NCBI RefSeq assembly: GCF_014202315.1
Contig: NZ_JACHGN010000021.1
Span: 1 to 50,879 of the forward strand
Origin: Thermocatellispora tengchongensis
Lineage (GTDB): Bacteria; Actinomycetota; Actinomycetes; Streptosporangiales; Streptosporangiaceae
Length of the DNA: 50,879 nucleotides
Direction of reading: 5' to 3'
The number at the start of each line of letters is the position of its first letter. Position 1 is the first letter of the stretch. This document shows, piece by piece, positions 23,562-32,513 of this stretch. Below the pieces are notes generated by a model. It saw only the letters and a program-made list of their open reading frames with translations. It made no database searches and was not told the DNA's origin. The translations under genes and the position numbers were made by a program.

Positions 23562-24281
23562 GTGAAGCCGTTCCTCTCGGGGTCATGGTGCCCTCGGCCT
23601 GCCGGACCGCCCCGGGAAGCGGTCGAGGGCGGGCCGGCGGCCACCCCCATCCTGGATTGGGGCCATCCCCGGGTTCTGGAGCTGGCGGCCGAGGTTCGGG
23701 GCACGAGCGCGGGGACCGAGCGGGATCTGCTGATCACGGCCCACCGGCTCATCGCCGCGCGGGTTCGTCCGGTGTATGCGATGAACGAGAAGCAGCCCGT
23801 CTCCAGAACCCTCCTCCTCGGTCGTGGATCGTGCAGCCAGCGGCTGGCGCTGCTGGAAGCGGTGGCGCGGGCGTGCGGGATCGCCAGCCGGGTGAGGGGG
23901 TTGCTCGTGGACGGGCGCTTCTGGCACGCGCGCTTTCCCCGGTTGCGGGCGCTGGTCCCACGCCGTGTGGTGCTCGCCTGGCCGGAGTTCCTGCTCGCCG
24001 GCCGCTGGGTGCCGGTCTCGGAGTTGTACGGCGACCTGAGCACGTTGCGGCAGGGGGGCGGGTTCAGCAACACCGGGGGCGAGACGCTGTTCGACGCGGT
24101 CGCCCGTACCGCCGTGGACTGGGACGGCGTGACCTGCTCGTCATGCGATCTGTCCGGCCACGTGCTGGCCGATCTGGGGTGGTTCAGCTCCCGCGACGCC
24201 TTGTTCCGGGCGCACGGCCAGACGTTGTGCCTGCCGGTCCGCATCCCCGCCGACCTCGTCATGGGGCGACGTACGGCTTAG
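23562..24281 (+). CDS. Transglutaminase-like domain protein
   Basis: 239 residues. The core (about 85-165) has the cysteine loop LLGRGSCSQRLALLEAVARACG (C91), then VRGLLVDGRFWHARFP and LAWPEFLLAGRWVPVSEL. In the papain-like transglutaminase fold the second catalytic residue is a His two positions before the Trp of a segment like HAWxE. Here that place is Leu, and H122 lies elsewhere, so the triad looks altered. GTG 23562 is preceded at 23550-23555 by TAGGAT and not by a ribosome binding site, so it is probably leaderless. It is convergent with the thioredoxin-TPR gene, with a strong terminator between. Confidence 0.75.
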   Translation: MKPFLSGSWCPRPAGPPREAVEGGPAATPILDWGHPRVLELAAEVRGTSAGTERDLLITAHRLIAARVRPVYAMNEKQPVSRTLLLGRGSCSQRLALLEAVARACGIASRVRGLLVDGRFWHARFPRLRALVPRRVVLAWPEFLLAGRWVPVSELYGDLSTLRQGGGFSNTGGETLFDAVARTAVDWDGVTCSSCDLSGHVLADLGWFSSRDALFRAHGQTLCLPVRIPADLVMGRRTA

Positions 24282-24341
24282 CGCCCGCGATGCGCCAGGA
24301 GCGGCAGGTCAGCCGGGCCGGCAGGACCTGGGCCGGGTCGC

Positions 24342-24366
24342 GGGGCCGGGCGGGGAGCCCGGCCCC
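24342..24366. terminator. Bidirectional terminator hairpin
   Basis: Perfect 10-bp arms GGGGCCGGGC / GCCCGGCCCC around GGGGA, between two convergent genes. Confidence 0.65.
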
Positions 24367-24407
24367 GGGATGAGCGTCCGAGCGGAGCGAAGGCCCCCGG
24401 GCGTCGC

Positions 24408-25355
24408 TCAGAAGAGGGCGCTGGCCAGGGAGCGGCGGGCCGAGGCCAGGACCGGGTCTCCTGCGGGGAGGGTCTCGAACAGGCCGAGCAGGTGGACGCG
24501 TACCTTGTCGCGGTCGGCGCCGGAGGTGCGCTTGATCACGCCGATCAGCCGGTCGAATGCCTTGTCCACGGCGCCGGAGAGCATCTCCAGGTCGGCCATC
24601 TGGAGCTGGGCGTCGAGGTCGGCCGGGTCGCCGGCGCGGCGCTGGACGTCGGCGGGGTCGAGGCCCTCGGTGCGGGCGATCAGGCCGAGGCCGGCCAGGC
24701 CCATCTTGGCGTCCTCGTTGGCGGGCTGGCGGGCGAGCACGCGCTCGTAGGCCGCCTTGGCCGCCGCCATGTCGCCGCGGTCGATGGCCTGCTCGGCGGC
24801 GAGCAGGTCGGGGTCGCCGGGCGGCTGCTGGCCCTGGGCCTCCTGGCCGGCCTCGGCACCGGGCGGCGGGAGGTACTGGGCCAGGGCCTCCATGAGCTGG
24901 TCGAGCCACTGGCGCACCTGGGCCTCGGGGAGGGCGCCCTGGAAGCCGGTCACCGCCTGGCCCTGGAAGATCGCGAGTACGGTGGGGATGCTCTGCACCC
25001 GCAGCGCCTGGCTGACCTGAGGGCTGGCGTCGACGTCGACCTTGGCCAGGATCCAGCGCCCGCCCGCCTCGGCCGCCAGCTTCTCCAGGATCGGGCTGAG
25101 CTTCTTGCACGGCTCGCACCAGGTGGCCCACAGGTCGAGGATGACCGGGGTGCGCATGGAGCGCTCGATCACCTCGGCGGAGAAGGTGGCGTCGGTCACG
25201 TCGATGACGTTCGTGCCCGCTCCCGCGCCGCCGGCCTGCTGGCCCTGGGCGGCGGCGGCCTCTCGGCGCGCCTGTGCTTCGAGTGCCTGCTTGCGCGCGC
25301 CGAGGTCCACGGCGCCGTAGAGCGATCCGGGTCGATTGAAGTCCGCTGGGCTCAT
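24408..25355 (-). CDS. Thioredoxin-fold protein with C-terminal TPR (YbbN/CnoX-like)
   Basis: About 315 residues. The thioredoxin domain (about 48-155) has the active site WATWCEPCKK (C80, C83). The TPR-like helices (about 175-315) include EQAIDRGDMAAAKAAYERVL. It resembles the mycobacterial Rv1324 group. YbbN-type proteins act as redox-sensitive holdases that hand clients to chaperones; the intact CxxC suggests redox activity here. An upstream ATG at 25379 is in frame. ATG 25355 is chosen because AGGATTGGGG lies before it and the conserved AVDLGARKQ segment follows closely. Confidence 0.88.
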   Translation of the reverse strand: MSPADFNRPGSLYGAVDLGARKQALEAQARREAAAAQGQQAGGAGAGTNVIDVTDATFSAEVIERSMRTPVILDLWATWCEPCKKLSPILEKLAAEAGGRWILAKVDVDASPQVSQALRVQSIPTVLAIFQGQAVTGFQGALPEAQVRQWLDQLMEALAQYLPPPGAEAGQEAQGQQPPGDPDLLAAEQAIDRGDMAAAKAAYERVLARQPANEDAKMGLAGLGLIARTEGLDPADVQRRAGDPADLDAQLQMADLEMLSGAVDKAFDRLIGVIKRTSGADRDKVRVHLLGLFETLPAGDPVLASARRSLASALF

Positions 25356-25434
25356 ACCCCAATCCTGCCGCATAGTCATGGGTCACCGTACGCGGCGGGG
25401 CGCTTGTCCCCGCAAATGGCCACAGCGCGGATGG

Positions 25435-26433
25435 CTAGAGCTCGAACAGGTCCAGGAGCGCGTCGCCGCGGCGGGTGCGGGAGACCCAGACCTCGCGGCC
25501 GCGGCGCTCGCGGGTGATCAGGCCCGCGGCGGCCAGGCGGTCGCAGTGGTAGGTGATCGCGCTGGGCACCGTGCCGGCCTGGCCGGCGAGGCGGCTCATG
25601 GTGGTGGGGCGGGCCAGCGCGGCGAGCAGGCCGGCGCGTACGTCGCCCAGGACCGCGGCCAGTTCTTCCCCGCGGCGCTGCTCGCCTTGGTCGTACCAGA
25701 GCCTGTCGGCCCCGGGGACGGGGTAGGCGATCCACACCATGCCGGGGTTGTCCAGGTTGACGATGACCGAGTCGCGGCCGGCCAGGGTGGGCACCAGGAC
25801 GAGGCGGCGCTCCCCCAGGTCGTATCCGCTGGGCTGGAGGTCGCTGATGCGCAGGGCCCCGCCGGTGTAGACGATGCGGTCGCTGAGCGTGCCGAGCAGC
25901 GCGTCGAGCCCGCCCCGTACGACGGCCGCCCCGACGCGCTCGACCTCGCGGTCCAGCGCCTGCCGCGCCCGCTGCCACAGCGGCTCCACCACCGACCAGA
26001 CGTTGTCCACGGCCGTCGCGTAGCCGTGCAGCCACCGCTTCGGGTGAGCCACCGCCGCCTGCCAGTGGGTCGGCACGTTCTCGCCGCCGAACGCCTGCTC
26101 CAGGTCCTCCATCAGGACCTCCGGCGGCACGTCGCGCAGCCAGGCGACCTGGAACTCCACCGGGATGTCGCCGACCGGGGTCAGCGGCACGATGCTGTCG
26201 GGCGCCACGGAGTGGCCGGGCACGCCGAGGGGGCGGGTCGCCTCCCACCCCTCGGGGGCGACCGCCTCCTGCACGGCGCGCCGCCACGGTTCGGGCAGCC
26301 CCCTGCGCCGTCCCGCGACAGCATCGGCTAATACCGCCAATGTCGTGACCTGCGGCGATATCGATACGCTCACCTGTGGAGTGGGCCCGATCCGCAGCTC
26401 ACTCCACACCCCAGGTTGTGTGCGCTGCACCAT
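25435..26433 (-). CDS. ArsR-like winged-helix transcriptional regulator
   Basis: About 332 residues. The C-terminal winged helix (about 245-330) contains ARPTTMSRLAGQAGTVPSAI and LAAAGLITRERRGREVWVSRT. The large N-terminal part (about 20-230) is of the kind seen in long actinobacterial ArsR-type regulators and probably binds a ligand or partner. No metal-binding CxC motif of classical ArsR is visible. The ATG at 26433 is chosen because the protein-like sequence begins there; an open frame continues upstream without similarity. It is divergent from a secreted protein gene, with an inverted repeat between. Confidence 0.8.
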   Translation of the reverse strand: MVQRTQPGVWSELRIGPTPQVSVSISPQVTTLAVLADAVAGRRRGLPEPWRRAVQEAVAPEGWEATRPLGVPGHSVAPDSIVPLTPVGDIPVEFQVAWLRDVPPEVLMEDLEQAFGGENVPTHWQAAVAHPKRWLHGYATAVDNVWSVVEPLWQRARQALDREVERVGAAVVRGGLDALLGTLSDRIVYTGGALRISDLQPSGYDLGERRLVLVPTLAGRDSVIVNLDNPGMVWIAYPVPGADRLWYDQGEQRRGEELAAVLGDVRAGLLAALARPTTMSRLAGQAGTVPSAITYHCDRLAAAGLITRERRGREVWVSRTRRGDALLDLFEL

Positions 26434-26495
26434 ACCCCCGCAGTACTCCCGCAGTCGCTCCGCTCTGGTCCCGTTGCAGCACCATAACGAATCAT

Positions 26496-26523
26496 TTCTT
26501 TGTGGGACGAATCCTTCAAAGAA
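26496..26523. promoter_or_regulatory. Inverted repeat, candidate operator
   Basis: TTCTTTG (26496-26502) and CAAAGAA (26517-26523) form a perfect inverted repeat with a 14-base spacer. A direct repeat ACGAATC occurs at 26487-26493 and 26507-26513. The stretch is noticeably AT-richer than its surroundings and lies in the divergent promoter region of the ArsR-like and secreted protein genes. Confidence 0.45.
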
Positions 26524-26633
26524 CCTGGAAGTAATCGAACCGGTCATTCCCACATTCCGTGAAGCGGAACTCCGGGCCTTCCGGGAGCCGCCAGACTGGC
26601 CGCCCCAAGCGAAGAACCAGGAGGACCTTCCGG

Positions 26634-27218
26634 ATGCCGTTCTCACTCGCCCGCGTCATCGGCCGCCCGCTCGCGGCCGGCCTCGCCCTGGCGCTCGGCG
26701 CGACGCTTCCCGCCGTGGTCGCCGCGCAGCCCGCCGCCGCGAGCGTCCGGACCGCGAGCGCCGACGGCTCGGTCGCGGTCGCGCGGGTCAAGATGTACGA
26801 GCTCGTCACCAAGGACGGCGGCTTCTTCTACACCGCCAGCGCGACCGAGCGGGAGAGCGCGATCACCAAGCACGGCTTCAGGCCGACGCAGACGCCGCTG
26901 TACTACGTCTCGACGTCGGCGGGTCCCGGCCTCAAGCCGCTGTACCGGCTGCGCTCCACCGCCCGCGCCTCCTACCTGGTGACCGGTTCCACCGACGAGC
27001 GGGACAGGCTCGTCGCCTCCGGCAGGTTCCGGTACGAGGGCGTGCTCGCGTACGCCCCCGCCTCCGCCGGGGCGGCCGGCGGCGGAGTCGAGATCTTCCG
27101 GCTGAGCAACCAGGGCAAGTGGCGCCTGGCCATCGAGTCGCACAAGGACAAGATCCTGGCCAACGAGCCCGGCTGGCGCCTGGACGGCCCGCTGTACTAC
27201 CAGTTCACGACCCCGTAG
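26634..27218 (+). CDS. Secreted protein with DUF5648-like repeats
   Basis: 194 residues. The signal peptide (about 1-35) has basic residues, an apolar stretch [19 protein letters not shown] and a likely cleavage after AAA. The mature part has repeats of the type '[28 protein letters not shown]', described in short pieces: aromatic start, glutamate in the middle, GF/GR at the end, three times. This pattern fits DUF5648, often found in extracellular proteins. GGAGG (26621-26625) supports the ATG. Function unknown; probably a surface or carbohydrate-contacting protein. Confidence 0.75.
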   Translation: MPFSLARVIGRPLAAGLALALGATLPAVVAAQPAAASVRTASADGSVAVARVKMYELVTKDGGFFYTASATERESAITKHGFRPTQTPLYYVSTSAGPGLKPLYRLRSTARASYLVTGSTDERDRLVASGRFRYEGVLAYAPASAGAAGGGVEIFRLSNQGKWRLAIESHKDKILANEPGWRLDGPLYYQFTTP

Positions 27219-27241
27219 CACACCACCACCGAGTAGAGCCA

Positions 27242-27284
27242 CCGCGTCCCCCGGGGGTCACCCATCCTGCCCCCGGGGGCGCGG
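27242..27284. terminator. Long terminator hairpin between convergent genes
   Basis: CCGCGTCCCCCGGGGG (27242-27257) pairs with CCCCCGGGGGCGCGG (27270-27284) apart from one bulged T; TTCTT follows on the plus strand. It would stop transcription of the secreted protein gene and possibly of icmA from the other side. Confidence 0.65.
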
Positions 27285-27317
27285 TTCTTCCCGTTCACAA
27301 GCGCATGAGCGCGGGGA

Positions 27318-28991
27318 TCAGAAGCGCGGCGGCTCGGCGTACGTGCCCCACTCCGCGCGCAGGGCGTCGCAGATCTCGCCCAGCGTGGCCTCGGCGCGGA
27401 CGGCGGCCATCATCGGCGGGATCATGTTCTCGGTGCCGCGGGCCGCCTGGACCATGCGCGCCAGGGCCGCGTCCACGGCCGCCTGGTCGCGGGCGGCGCG
27501 GCGGGCGGCGAGCACCCGGGTCTGCTCGCGCTCGACCTCGTGGCCGACCCGCAGGATCTCCAGCGGCTGCTCCACCGTGGCCGTGTGGCAGTTCACCCCG
27601 ACGATCTTCTTCTCGCCCTTCTCCAGCTTGCGCTGGTAGTCGAAGGCCGCCTCGGCGATCTCGGACATGAACCAGCCGTCCTCGATGCCGCGCAGGATGC
27701 CGGCCGTCATCGTGCCGTCGCCGCCCATGTCGCGGATCTTGACGAAGACGGCCTCGGCCTCGGCCTCCAGCCGGTCGGTGAGCGCCTCGACGTACCAGGA
27801 GCCGCCGAGCGGGTCGGCGACGTTGGCCACCTCGGTCTCCTCCATGATGACCTGCTGGGTGCGCAGCGCGATCTCCGCGGCCTTCTCCGACGGCAGCGCC
27901 AGCACCTCGTCCAGGGCGTTGGTGTGCAGTGAGTTGGTGCCGCCCAGCACCGCCGCCAGGGCCTCGATCGCGGTGCGGACGATGTTGTTGTCGGGCTGCT
28001 GCGCGGTGAGCGACACCCCGGCCGTCTGGGTGTGGAAGCGCAGCCACTGCGCCCGCTCGGTGCGCGCGCCGTACACATCGCGCATCCACCGGGCCCAGAT
28101 GCGGCGCGCGGCCCGGAACTTGGCGATCTCCTCGAAGAAGTCGATGTGCGCGTCGAAGAAGAACGACAGGCCGGGCGCGAACACGTCCACGTCGAGACCG
28201 CGCGACAGGCCCAGCTCGACGTAGCCGAAGCCGTCGGCCAGCGTGTACGCCAGCTCCTGCGCCGCCGTGGCCCCGGCCTCGCGGATGTGGTAGCCGGAGA
28301 CCGACAGCGGCTTGTACGCCGGGATCTCGGCCGCGCAGAACTCCATCAGGTCGCCGATCAGCCGCAGATGGGGCTCGGGGGCGAACAGCCACTCCTTCTG
28401 CGCGATGTACTCCTTGAAGATGTCGGTCTGCAGCGTGCCGTCGAGCGAGCCGATCGGCACGCCCTGCCGCTCGGCGGCCACGAGGTACATGCAGAAGATC
28501 GGCACGGCCGGTCCGCTGATCGTCATGGACGTGGTGACCTCGCCGAGCGGGATGCCGTCGAACAGGACGTCCATGTCGGCGGCGGAATCGACGGCGACGC
28601 CGCAGTGGCCGACCTCGCCCAGGGAGCGCGGGTCGTCGGAGTCGCGGCCCATCAGCGTGGGCATGTCGAACGCGACCGACAGCCCGCCGCCGCCCGCGCC
28701 GAGGATCATCTTGTAGCGCTCGTTGGTCTGCCTGGCGTTGCCGAACCCGGCGAACTGGCGGATCGTCCAGGGCTTGCCCCGGTAGCCGGTGGCGTACAGG
28801 CCGCGGGTGAACGGGTACTCGCCCGGCCAGCCGATGCGGGCGAACCTGGGGTCGGCCGTGCCCGGGGGCGGGCCGTAGACGGGCTCCACCTCCAGGCCGG
28901 ACAGCGTGCGGAACTCACCCTCGCGCCTGCGCGAGCGGTCGTAGCGCTCCTGCCAGCGGCGGCGTCCTTCTTCGATCTCCGTGGCGTCCAT
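27318..28991 (-). CDS. icmA: Isobutyryl-CoA mutase large subunit (IcmA type)
   Basis: 557 residues: the substrate-binding barrel of a coenzyme B12 acyl-CoA mutase without a B12 domain, so it needs a separate small subunit not present in this window. Substrate determinants are readable. F80 (TIRQFAGF) and Q198 (EYIAQKEW) match the Phe80/Gln198 pair of Streptomyces IcmA, whereas methylmalonyl-CoA mutase has Tyr and Arg. The expected reaction is therefore isobutyryl-CoA to n-butyryl-CoA in valine and fatty-acid metabolism. GGGAGG precedes the ATG. A MarR gene lies just upstream on the same strand, and an inverted repeat lies in the short gap. The meaB-type GTPase gene further right is a likely partner. 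Confidence 0.92.
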   Translation of the reverse strand: MDATEIEEGRRRWQERYDRSRRREGEFRTLSGLEVEPVYGPPPGTADPRFARIGWPGEYPFTRGLYATGYRGKPWTIRQFAGFGNARQTNERYKMILGAGGGGLSVAFDMPTLMGRDSDDPRSLGEVGHCGVAVDSAADMDVLFDGIPLGEVTTSMTISGPAVPIFCMYLVAAERQGVPIGSLDGTLQTDIFKEYIAQKEWLFAPEPHLRLIGDLMEFCAAEIPAYKPLSVSGYHIREAGATAAQELAYTLADGFGYVELGLSRGLDVDVFAPGLSFFFDAHIDFFEEIAKFRAARRIWARWMRDVYGARTERAQWLRFHTQTAGVSLTAQQPDNNIVRTAIEALAAVLGGTNSLHTNALDEVLALPSEKAAEIALRTQQVIMEETEVANVADPLGGSWYVEALTDRLEAEAEAVFVKIRDMGGDGTMTAGILRGIEDGWFMSEIAEAAFDYQRKLEKGEKKIVGVNCHTATVEQPLEILRVGHEVEREQTRVLAARRAARDQAAVDAALARMVQAARGTENMIPPMMAAVRAEATLGEICDALRAEWGTYAEPPRF

Positions 28992-29014
28992 GTCGCCTCC
29001 CGGCCGCGAAAAAA

Positions 29015-29036
29015 CTAGGACGTCCGACTATCCTAG
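29015..29036. promoter_or_regulatory. Inverted repeat in the icmA promoter, candidate MarR operator
   Basis: CTAGGA / TCCTAG arms with a 10-base spacer; the left part also contains the palindrome GGACGTCC (29018-29025). It overlaps the marR stop codon and lies 24-45 bases before the icmA ATG. Confidence 0.5.
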
Positions 29037-29560
29037 GCGGCCGGCGGCACGAAGTCGCCCGCGGCCACCCGCAGCGTCCGCAACTGCTCGAACATCGCCT
29101 CAAGCTCCGCCTCGCCGTACATGTCCATGCAGAAGCCCGCGCCCATCAGGTCGTCCGTGGCCCGGCGCACGACGTCGCGGCCCGCCGGGGTGATCTCGGC
29201 GAGCACGCCGCGCCCGTCGCGCGGGTTGCGCAGGCGGCGGACCAGGCCGGAGCGTTCCAGGCGGTCCACGGTGTTGGTCACGCTGGTGGGATGGACCATC
29301 AGCCGCTCACCGATCTTGGACAGCGGCAGCGAGCCGGCTTTGCTGAAGGTGAGCAGCACCAATGCCTCGTACCGGGCGAAGGTCAAGTCATGGGGCTTGA
29401 GCAGCGCGTCCAGTTGCGACAACAGGATCTGGTGCGCTCTCATGATCGATGTGACGGCGGCCATGGCCGAAGACGGTCCGAAGTGAACGCGCCACGACTC
29501 CGCGGCACGCTCGATCGGATCGAACGGCAAGTTCAACGACTTGGGCTGACCGGTAGGCAC
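29033..29560 (-). CDS. MarR-family transcriptional regulator
   Basis: 175 residues. The winged helix (about 60-125) has LSKIGERLMVHPTSVTNTVDRLE as recognition region and RRLRNPRDGRGVLAEITPAG as wing, both typical of MarR. The start is GTG 29560 with no clear ribosome binding site. It lies 41 bases upstream of icmA in the same direction and probably regulates it, sensing an acyl-CoA or aromatic ligand. The target is inference from position and from the inverted repeat at 29015-29036. Confidence 0.9.
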   Translation of the reverse strand: MPTGQPKSLNLPFDPIERAAESWRVHFGPSSAMAAVTSIMRAHQILLSQLDALLKPHDLTFARYEALVLLTFSKAGSLPLSKIGERLMVHPTSVTNTVDRLERSGLVRRLRNPRDGRGVLAEITPAGRDVVRRATDDLMGAGFCMDMYGEAELEAMFEQLRTLRVAAGDFVPPAA

Positions 29561-29771
29561 AGCGATTACGGTAGCGCGGCCTCGTCCCGGTTCGCCCGCT
29601 TACGTTGCGTAGCCGAATTCGCGGCTTGACCAAAGAAGCCGTACGCGAAACATCACGTTCAGTTATGGTTCTCGCACGGATTGGTGAGGCCGAGGCCAAG
29701 CGGCCGCGCGACGGGACGGGTGTGTCCGCCGCCGTCCCGCCCAGCCGGGCCTGCGGGGGCGCAGGCCGGGG

Positions 29772-29795
29772 CGGCGCCGATGGGGATCGGCGCCG
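29772..29795. other. Strong hairpin in the gene-free stretch 29561-29973
   Basis: Ten-base perfect arms CGGCGCCGAT / ATCGGCGCCG around GGGG. The stretch between marR and the next gene is divergent promoter space; besides this hairpin I see only weak short frames, none with a recognisable product. Confidence 0.4.
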
Positions 29796-29973
29796 GGCTG
29801 GGCGCAGCGCCGGGCGCGGCCGGGTCACGCACGGCACGGGGGGTGCTTGATGACTAGCAGGTCGCCATCAGGGGGCGACGGGACCCGCGAGATCGGCAGG
29901 ACGTGCGCGCGTACCGGTCGGTGCGCGCCCCGGGGCGGCGAAGCGTGCGCGAAGCGCCGGCGCACGCGCGCCC

Positions 29974-31737
29974 GTGCGTAGGCACCGGGGCGTCTCGCGC
30001 GCGGAGCTCAGGCAGAGCGCGGCGGTCACCGTCACCGTCCTGCTCGCGCTCGGGCTCATGGCCGCGTGGAGCGTCCTCATTCCGGGTGTAGACGCGTGGG
30101 AGAACATCGTCGTGGCCGTCATCGGCTCGCTGCGGCTGACCGGGCCGGTGGCGGCGGCGTTCGCCTCCTGGGTGGCGCTGCGCAAGCGCCGCGCGCTGAC
30201 CAGGCGGCGCAGGTGGGCGGCGCGGCGGCCGCCGCTGACCGCCTGGCAGGCGATGAAGGTCCCGCTGGCGATCATGGGCGTGGTCGCGGGCTCGTTCGCC
30301 GCCACGGTGATGGTGCTGGCCGCCCGCGGCGTGCTCACCGAGCAGGCGGGCAAGCTGCCGCCCAGCGGGCTGGCCATGGGCATGGCGGGCCTGACCCTGT
30401 ACGTCGTGATCGGCTGGATCGCGGGCTGGCTGCTGCCCTGGCACGGCACTCCGGTGCTGGCCGCGCTGGGCTGCTACGGGCTGTTCACCTGGCTGATCAC
30501 CGGATCGAGCTGGGCCGACAGGCTGGCGCCCGCCACACAGGAGCCGTACGACGTGTTCCAGGGGCTGAGCGCCGCGGCGCTCACCGACCAGACCCTGTGG
30601 CTGATCGGCGTGAGCGCCGCGCTGCTGCTCGGCTGGGCGGCGCTGGTCACCCGCCAGGCGCTCGTGCTCGCCGGGGCGGGGCTCGCCGTACTGGCGGCGG
30701 CGACCGGGGTCGCGCGGCTGGTGAGCGCGCCCGTGCCCACCTCGGCCCAGCCGGTCGTCTACAGCTGCCAGGAGTGGCCGATCACGGTCTGCGTGCACCC
30801 CGGCATGCGCGGCGGCCTCACCGACCTGGGCGCGGCGTTCACCACGGTCGCCTCGCGGCTGGCGGGCACGCCGGGGGAGTTCACCCGGGTCGAGCAGCGG
30901 CCCCGGCGCGAGCGCGGCGGCCTCGGGCCGGGCACCGTGCCGGTGCACGTGGACGACCTCGCCGCCGGGTTCGCCGACGAGGCCGTGGCCGAATACCTCG
31001 ACAGCCTGGCCCAGAAGTGCACCGACCCCGTCTCGGCCGGATACCGCGCGATCGTCATGGCCTGGCTGCGCGGCGACCCGCTGCCGCCCGGCCACCTGCC
31101 CGAGCACCGGTACGCCGTCGGCTACTTCAGCGGCATGACCGAGTCGCAGCGGCGCGGCTGGCTGCGCATGTACTACACCGACTTCACCCGCTGCACGCTG
31201 CGCGAGGAGCACTTCGGCGGGCCCCGGCCCTGGGCCGAGGCCGCGCCCGGGCAGCGTACCGGGACGGCCGGGGGCCAGGCGCCCGGCTCGCACATGCCCG
31301 TCGCCCCGGAAGTTCCCAGCACCGGCGCCGAGGGCAACCCGGGCGGCACGGCGCGCGAGCAGGGCGTGCCCTCGGGCGTGCCCGCCGCGCCGCGGCGGCC
31401 CGCCCCCGAGACCCCGGCCCCGCTCGCCCCGGCGCCGGGCACGACGGCGGCGCCGCTGGGCACCGCGCGCGCCGGCGACCCGATCGACGGGGCCCCCACC
31501 GCCGACCCGAGCCACGGGTCGGGCGAGGAGCGGCCCGGCGATCCGGCCATGCGCGGGCGCGACGCCCTCCGCCACGGCGACCCGGGACGCCGCGAGGCCG
31601 AGCGCACCCGCCGCGAGGCCGTGCGGCAGCGCTCCGATCCCTCCCGGCGCGCGCCCCACGAACCCCTGGTTCACCGGCCATCTCAGTACATGCCGGAAGA
31701 TCAACGAGAATGGCCGGGAACGATCAGATCCATGTGA
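29974..31737 (+). CDS. Multi-spanning membrane protein with Pro/Ala-rich tail, function unknown
   Basis: 587 residues. About seven membrane helices (near 16-36, 45-66, 96-117, 132-153, 160-176, 207-224 and 228-246) are followed by a soluble domain (about 255-420). That domain contains VVYSCQEWPITVCVHPGM (C265 and C273 may pair) and VASRLAGTPGEFTRVEQRP. A long low-complexity tail rich in Pro, Ala, Gly and Arg follows (about 420-587). The layout resembles actinobacterial membrane proteins with a DUF7224-type domain, sometimes found near ABC transporters; this is recalled, not tested. The start is GTG 29974, with no strong ribosome binding site. The DUF4230 gene follows after 31 bases. Confidence 0.65.
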   Translation: MRRHRGVSRAELRQSAAVTVTVLLALGLMAAWSVLIPGVDAWENIVVAVIGSLRLTGPVAAAFASWVALRKRRALTRRRRWAARRPPLTAWQAMKVPLAIMGVVAGSFAATVMVLAARGVLTEQAGKLPPSGLAMGMAGLTLYVVIGWIAGWLLPWHGTPVLAALGCYGLFTWLITGSSWADRLAPATQEPYDVFQGLSAAALTDQTLWLIGVSAALLLGWAALVTRQALVLAGAGLAVLAAATGVARLVSAPVPTSAQPVVYSCQEWPITVCVHPGMRGGLTDLGAAFTTVASRLAGTPGEFTRVEQRPRRERGGLGPGTVPVHVDDLAAGFADEAVAEYLDSLAQKCTDPVSAGYRAIVMAWLRGDPLPPGHLPEHRYAVGYFSGMTESQRRGWLRMYYTDFTRCTLREEHFGGPRPWAEAAPGQRTGTAGGQAPGSHMPVAPEVPSTGAEGNPGGTAREQGVPSGVPAAPRRPAPETPAPLAPAPGTTAAPLGTARAGDPIDGAPTADPSHGSGEERPGDPAMRGRDALRHGDPGRREAERTRREAVRQRSDPSRRAPHEPLVHRPSQYMPEDQREWPGTIRSM

Positions 31738-31768
31738 GAAGGTCCCGCCCCGGGGAAGGAGAACCGTT

Positions 31769-32464
31769 GTGACGCCCAAGGCTCCCACTCCCCCCGACGC
31801 GCCGGCGGCCCCCACCGACGACGCACCCCGCAGGAGCAGGCGCGCCTGGCGCCTGCTCGCCGGCTTCCTCGTCATCGTCGCCCTGCTCGTCGTGGGCGCC
31901 AGGCTCACCTGGGCCTGGCTCGACCCCTTCGGCGAGCGGGCGATCGACCGCAGCCAGCCGGCCCTGTTGCAGTCGATCCAGGACCTCAGCAGGTTCGAGG
32001 CCGCGACCGGCAACTTCCAGGTGGTGGTGGACCTGGAGAAGGACGCCGCGTTCCTGCCCGACGCGATCAAGGGCACGCGCACGCTGTTCGTGGGCGCGGG
32101 CAGCGTGGACGCGTACGTCGACTTCGCCGGGCTGACCGCGGGCGCGATCTCGATGAACGCCGACCGCACCGAGGTCACCGTACGGCTGCCGCGCGCCCAG
32201 TTGGAGAAGCCGAGCCTGGACAACAAGCGGTCCTACACCTACCACCAGCAGCGCGGCATCCTGGACCGGGTGCAGGACTTCCTGTCCTCCTCGCCGCAGA
32301 ACCAGCAGGAGCTCTACGTGCTGGCCGAACGCAAGATCGCCGACGCGGCGGCGGCGAGCGACCTGCGCGCCCGCGCCGACCAGAACACCAAGATCATGCT
32401 GGAGGGCCTGCTCAAGTCGCTCGGCTTCACCAAGGTGACCGTCAAGTACGCCGACGAGCCCTGA
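31769..32464 (+). CDS. DUF4230 family membrane-anchored protein
   Basis: 231 residues. A Pro/Ala-rich cytoplasmic N-terminus is followed by one membrane anchor (about 28-50, LLAGFLVIVALLVVGARLTW) and an extracellular domain with LLQSIQDLSRFEAATGNFQVVVDLEKD and AYVDFAGLTAG, which match DUF4230 proteins. GTG 31769 is preceded by GGGAAGGAG. It is likely co-transcribed with the preceding membrane protein gene. The function of the family is not established. Confidence 0.8.
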   Translation: MTPKAPTPPDAPAAPTDDAPRRSRRAWRLLAGFLVIVALLVVGARLTWAWLDPFGERAIDRSQPALLQSIQDLSRFEAATGNFQVVVDLEKDAAFLPDAIKGTRTLFVGAGSVDAYVDFAGLTAGAISMNADRTEVTVRLPRAQLEKPSLDNKRSYTYHQQRGILDRVQDFLSSSPQNQQELYVLAERKIADAAAASDLRARADQNTKIMLEGLLKSLGFTKVTVKYADEP

Positions 32465-32513
32465 CCCTGGCCCTGACCCTGACCCGCCGCCTTGACGAAG
32501 GCGCGGGCGGCGC

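Noticed and set aside
29850-29981. 44-residue frame before the membrane protein gene
   Set aside because: Arg/Cys-rich low-complexity product, no ribosome binding site, and it overlaps the next start in another frame.
29854-32226. Minus-strand open frame of 790 codons over the membrane and DUF4230 genes
   Set aside because: Composition is typical of an antisense shadow; the plus-strand frames show membrane helices and domain motifs.
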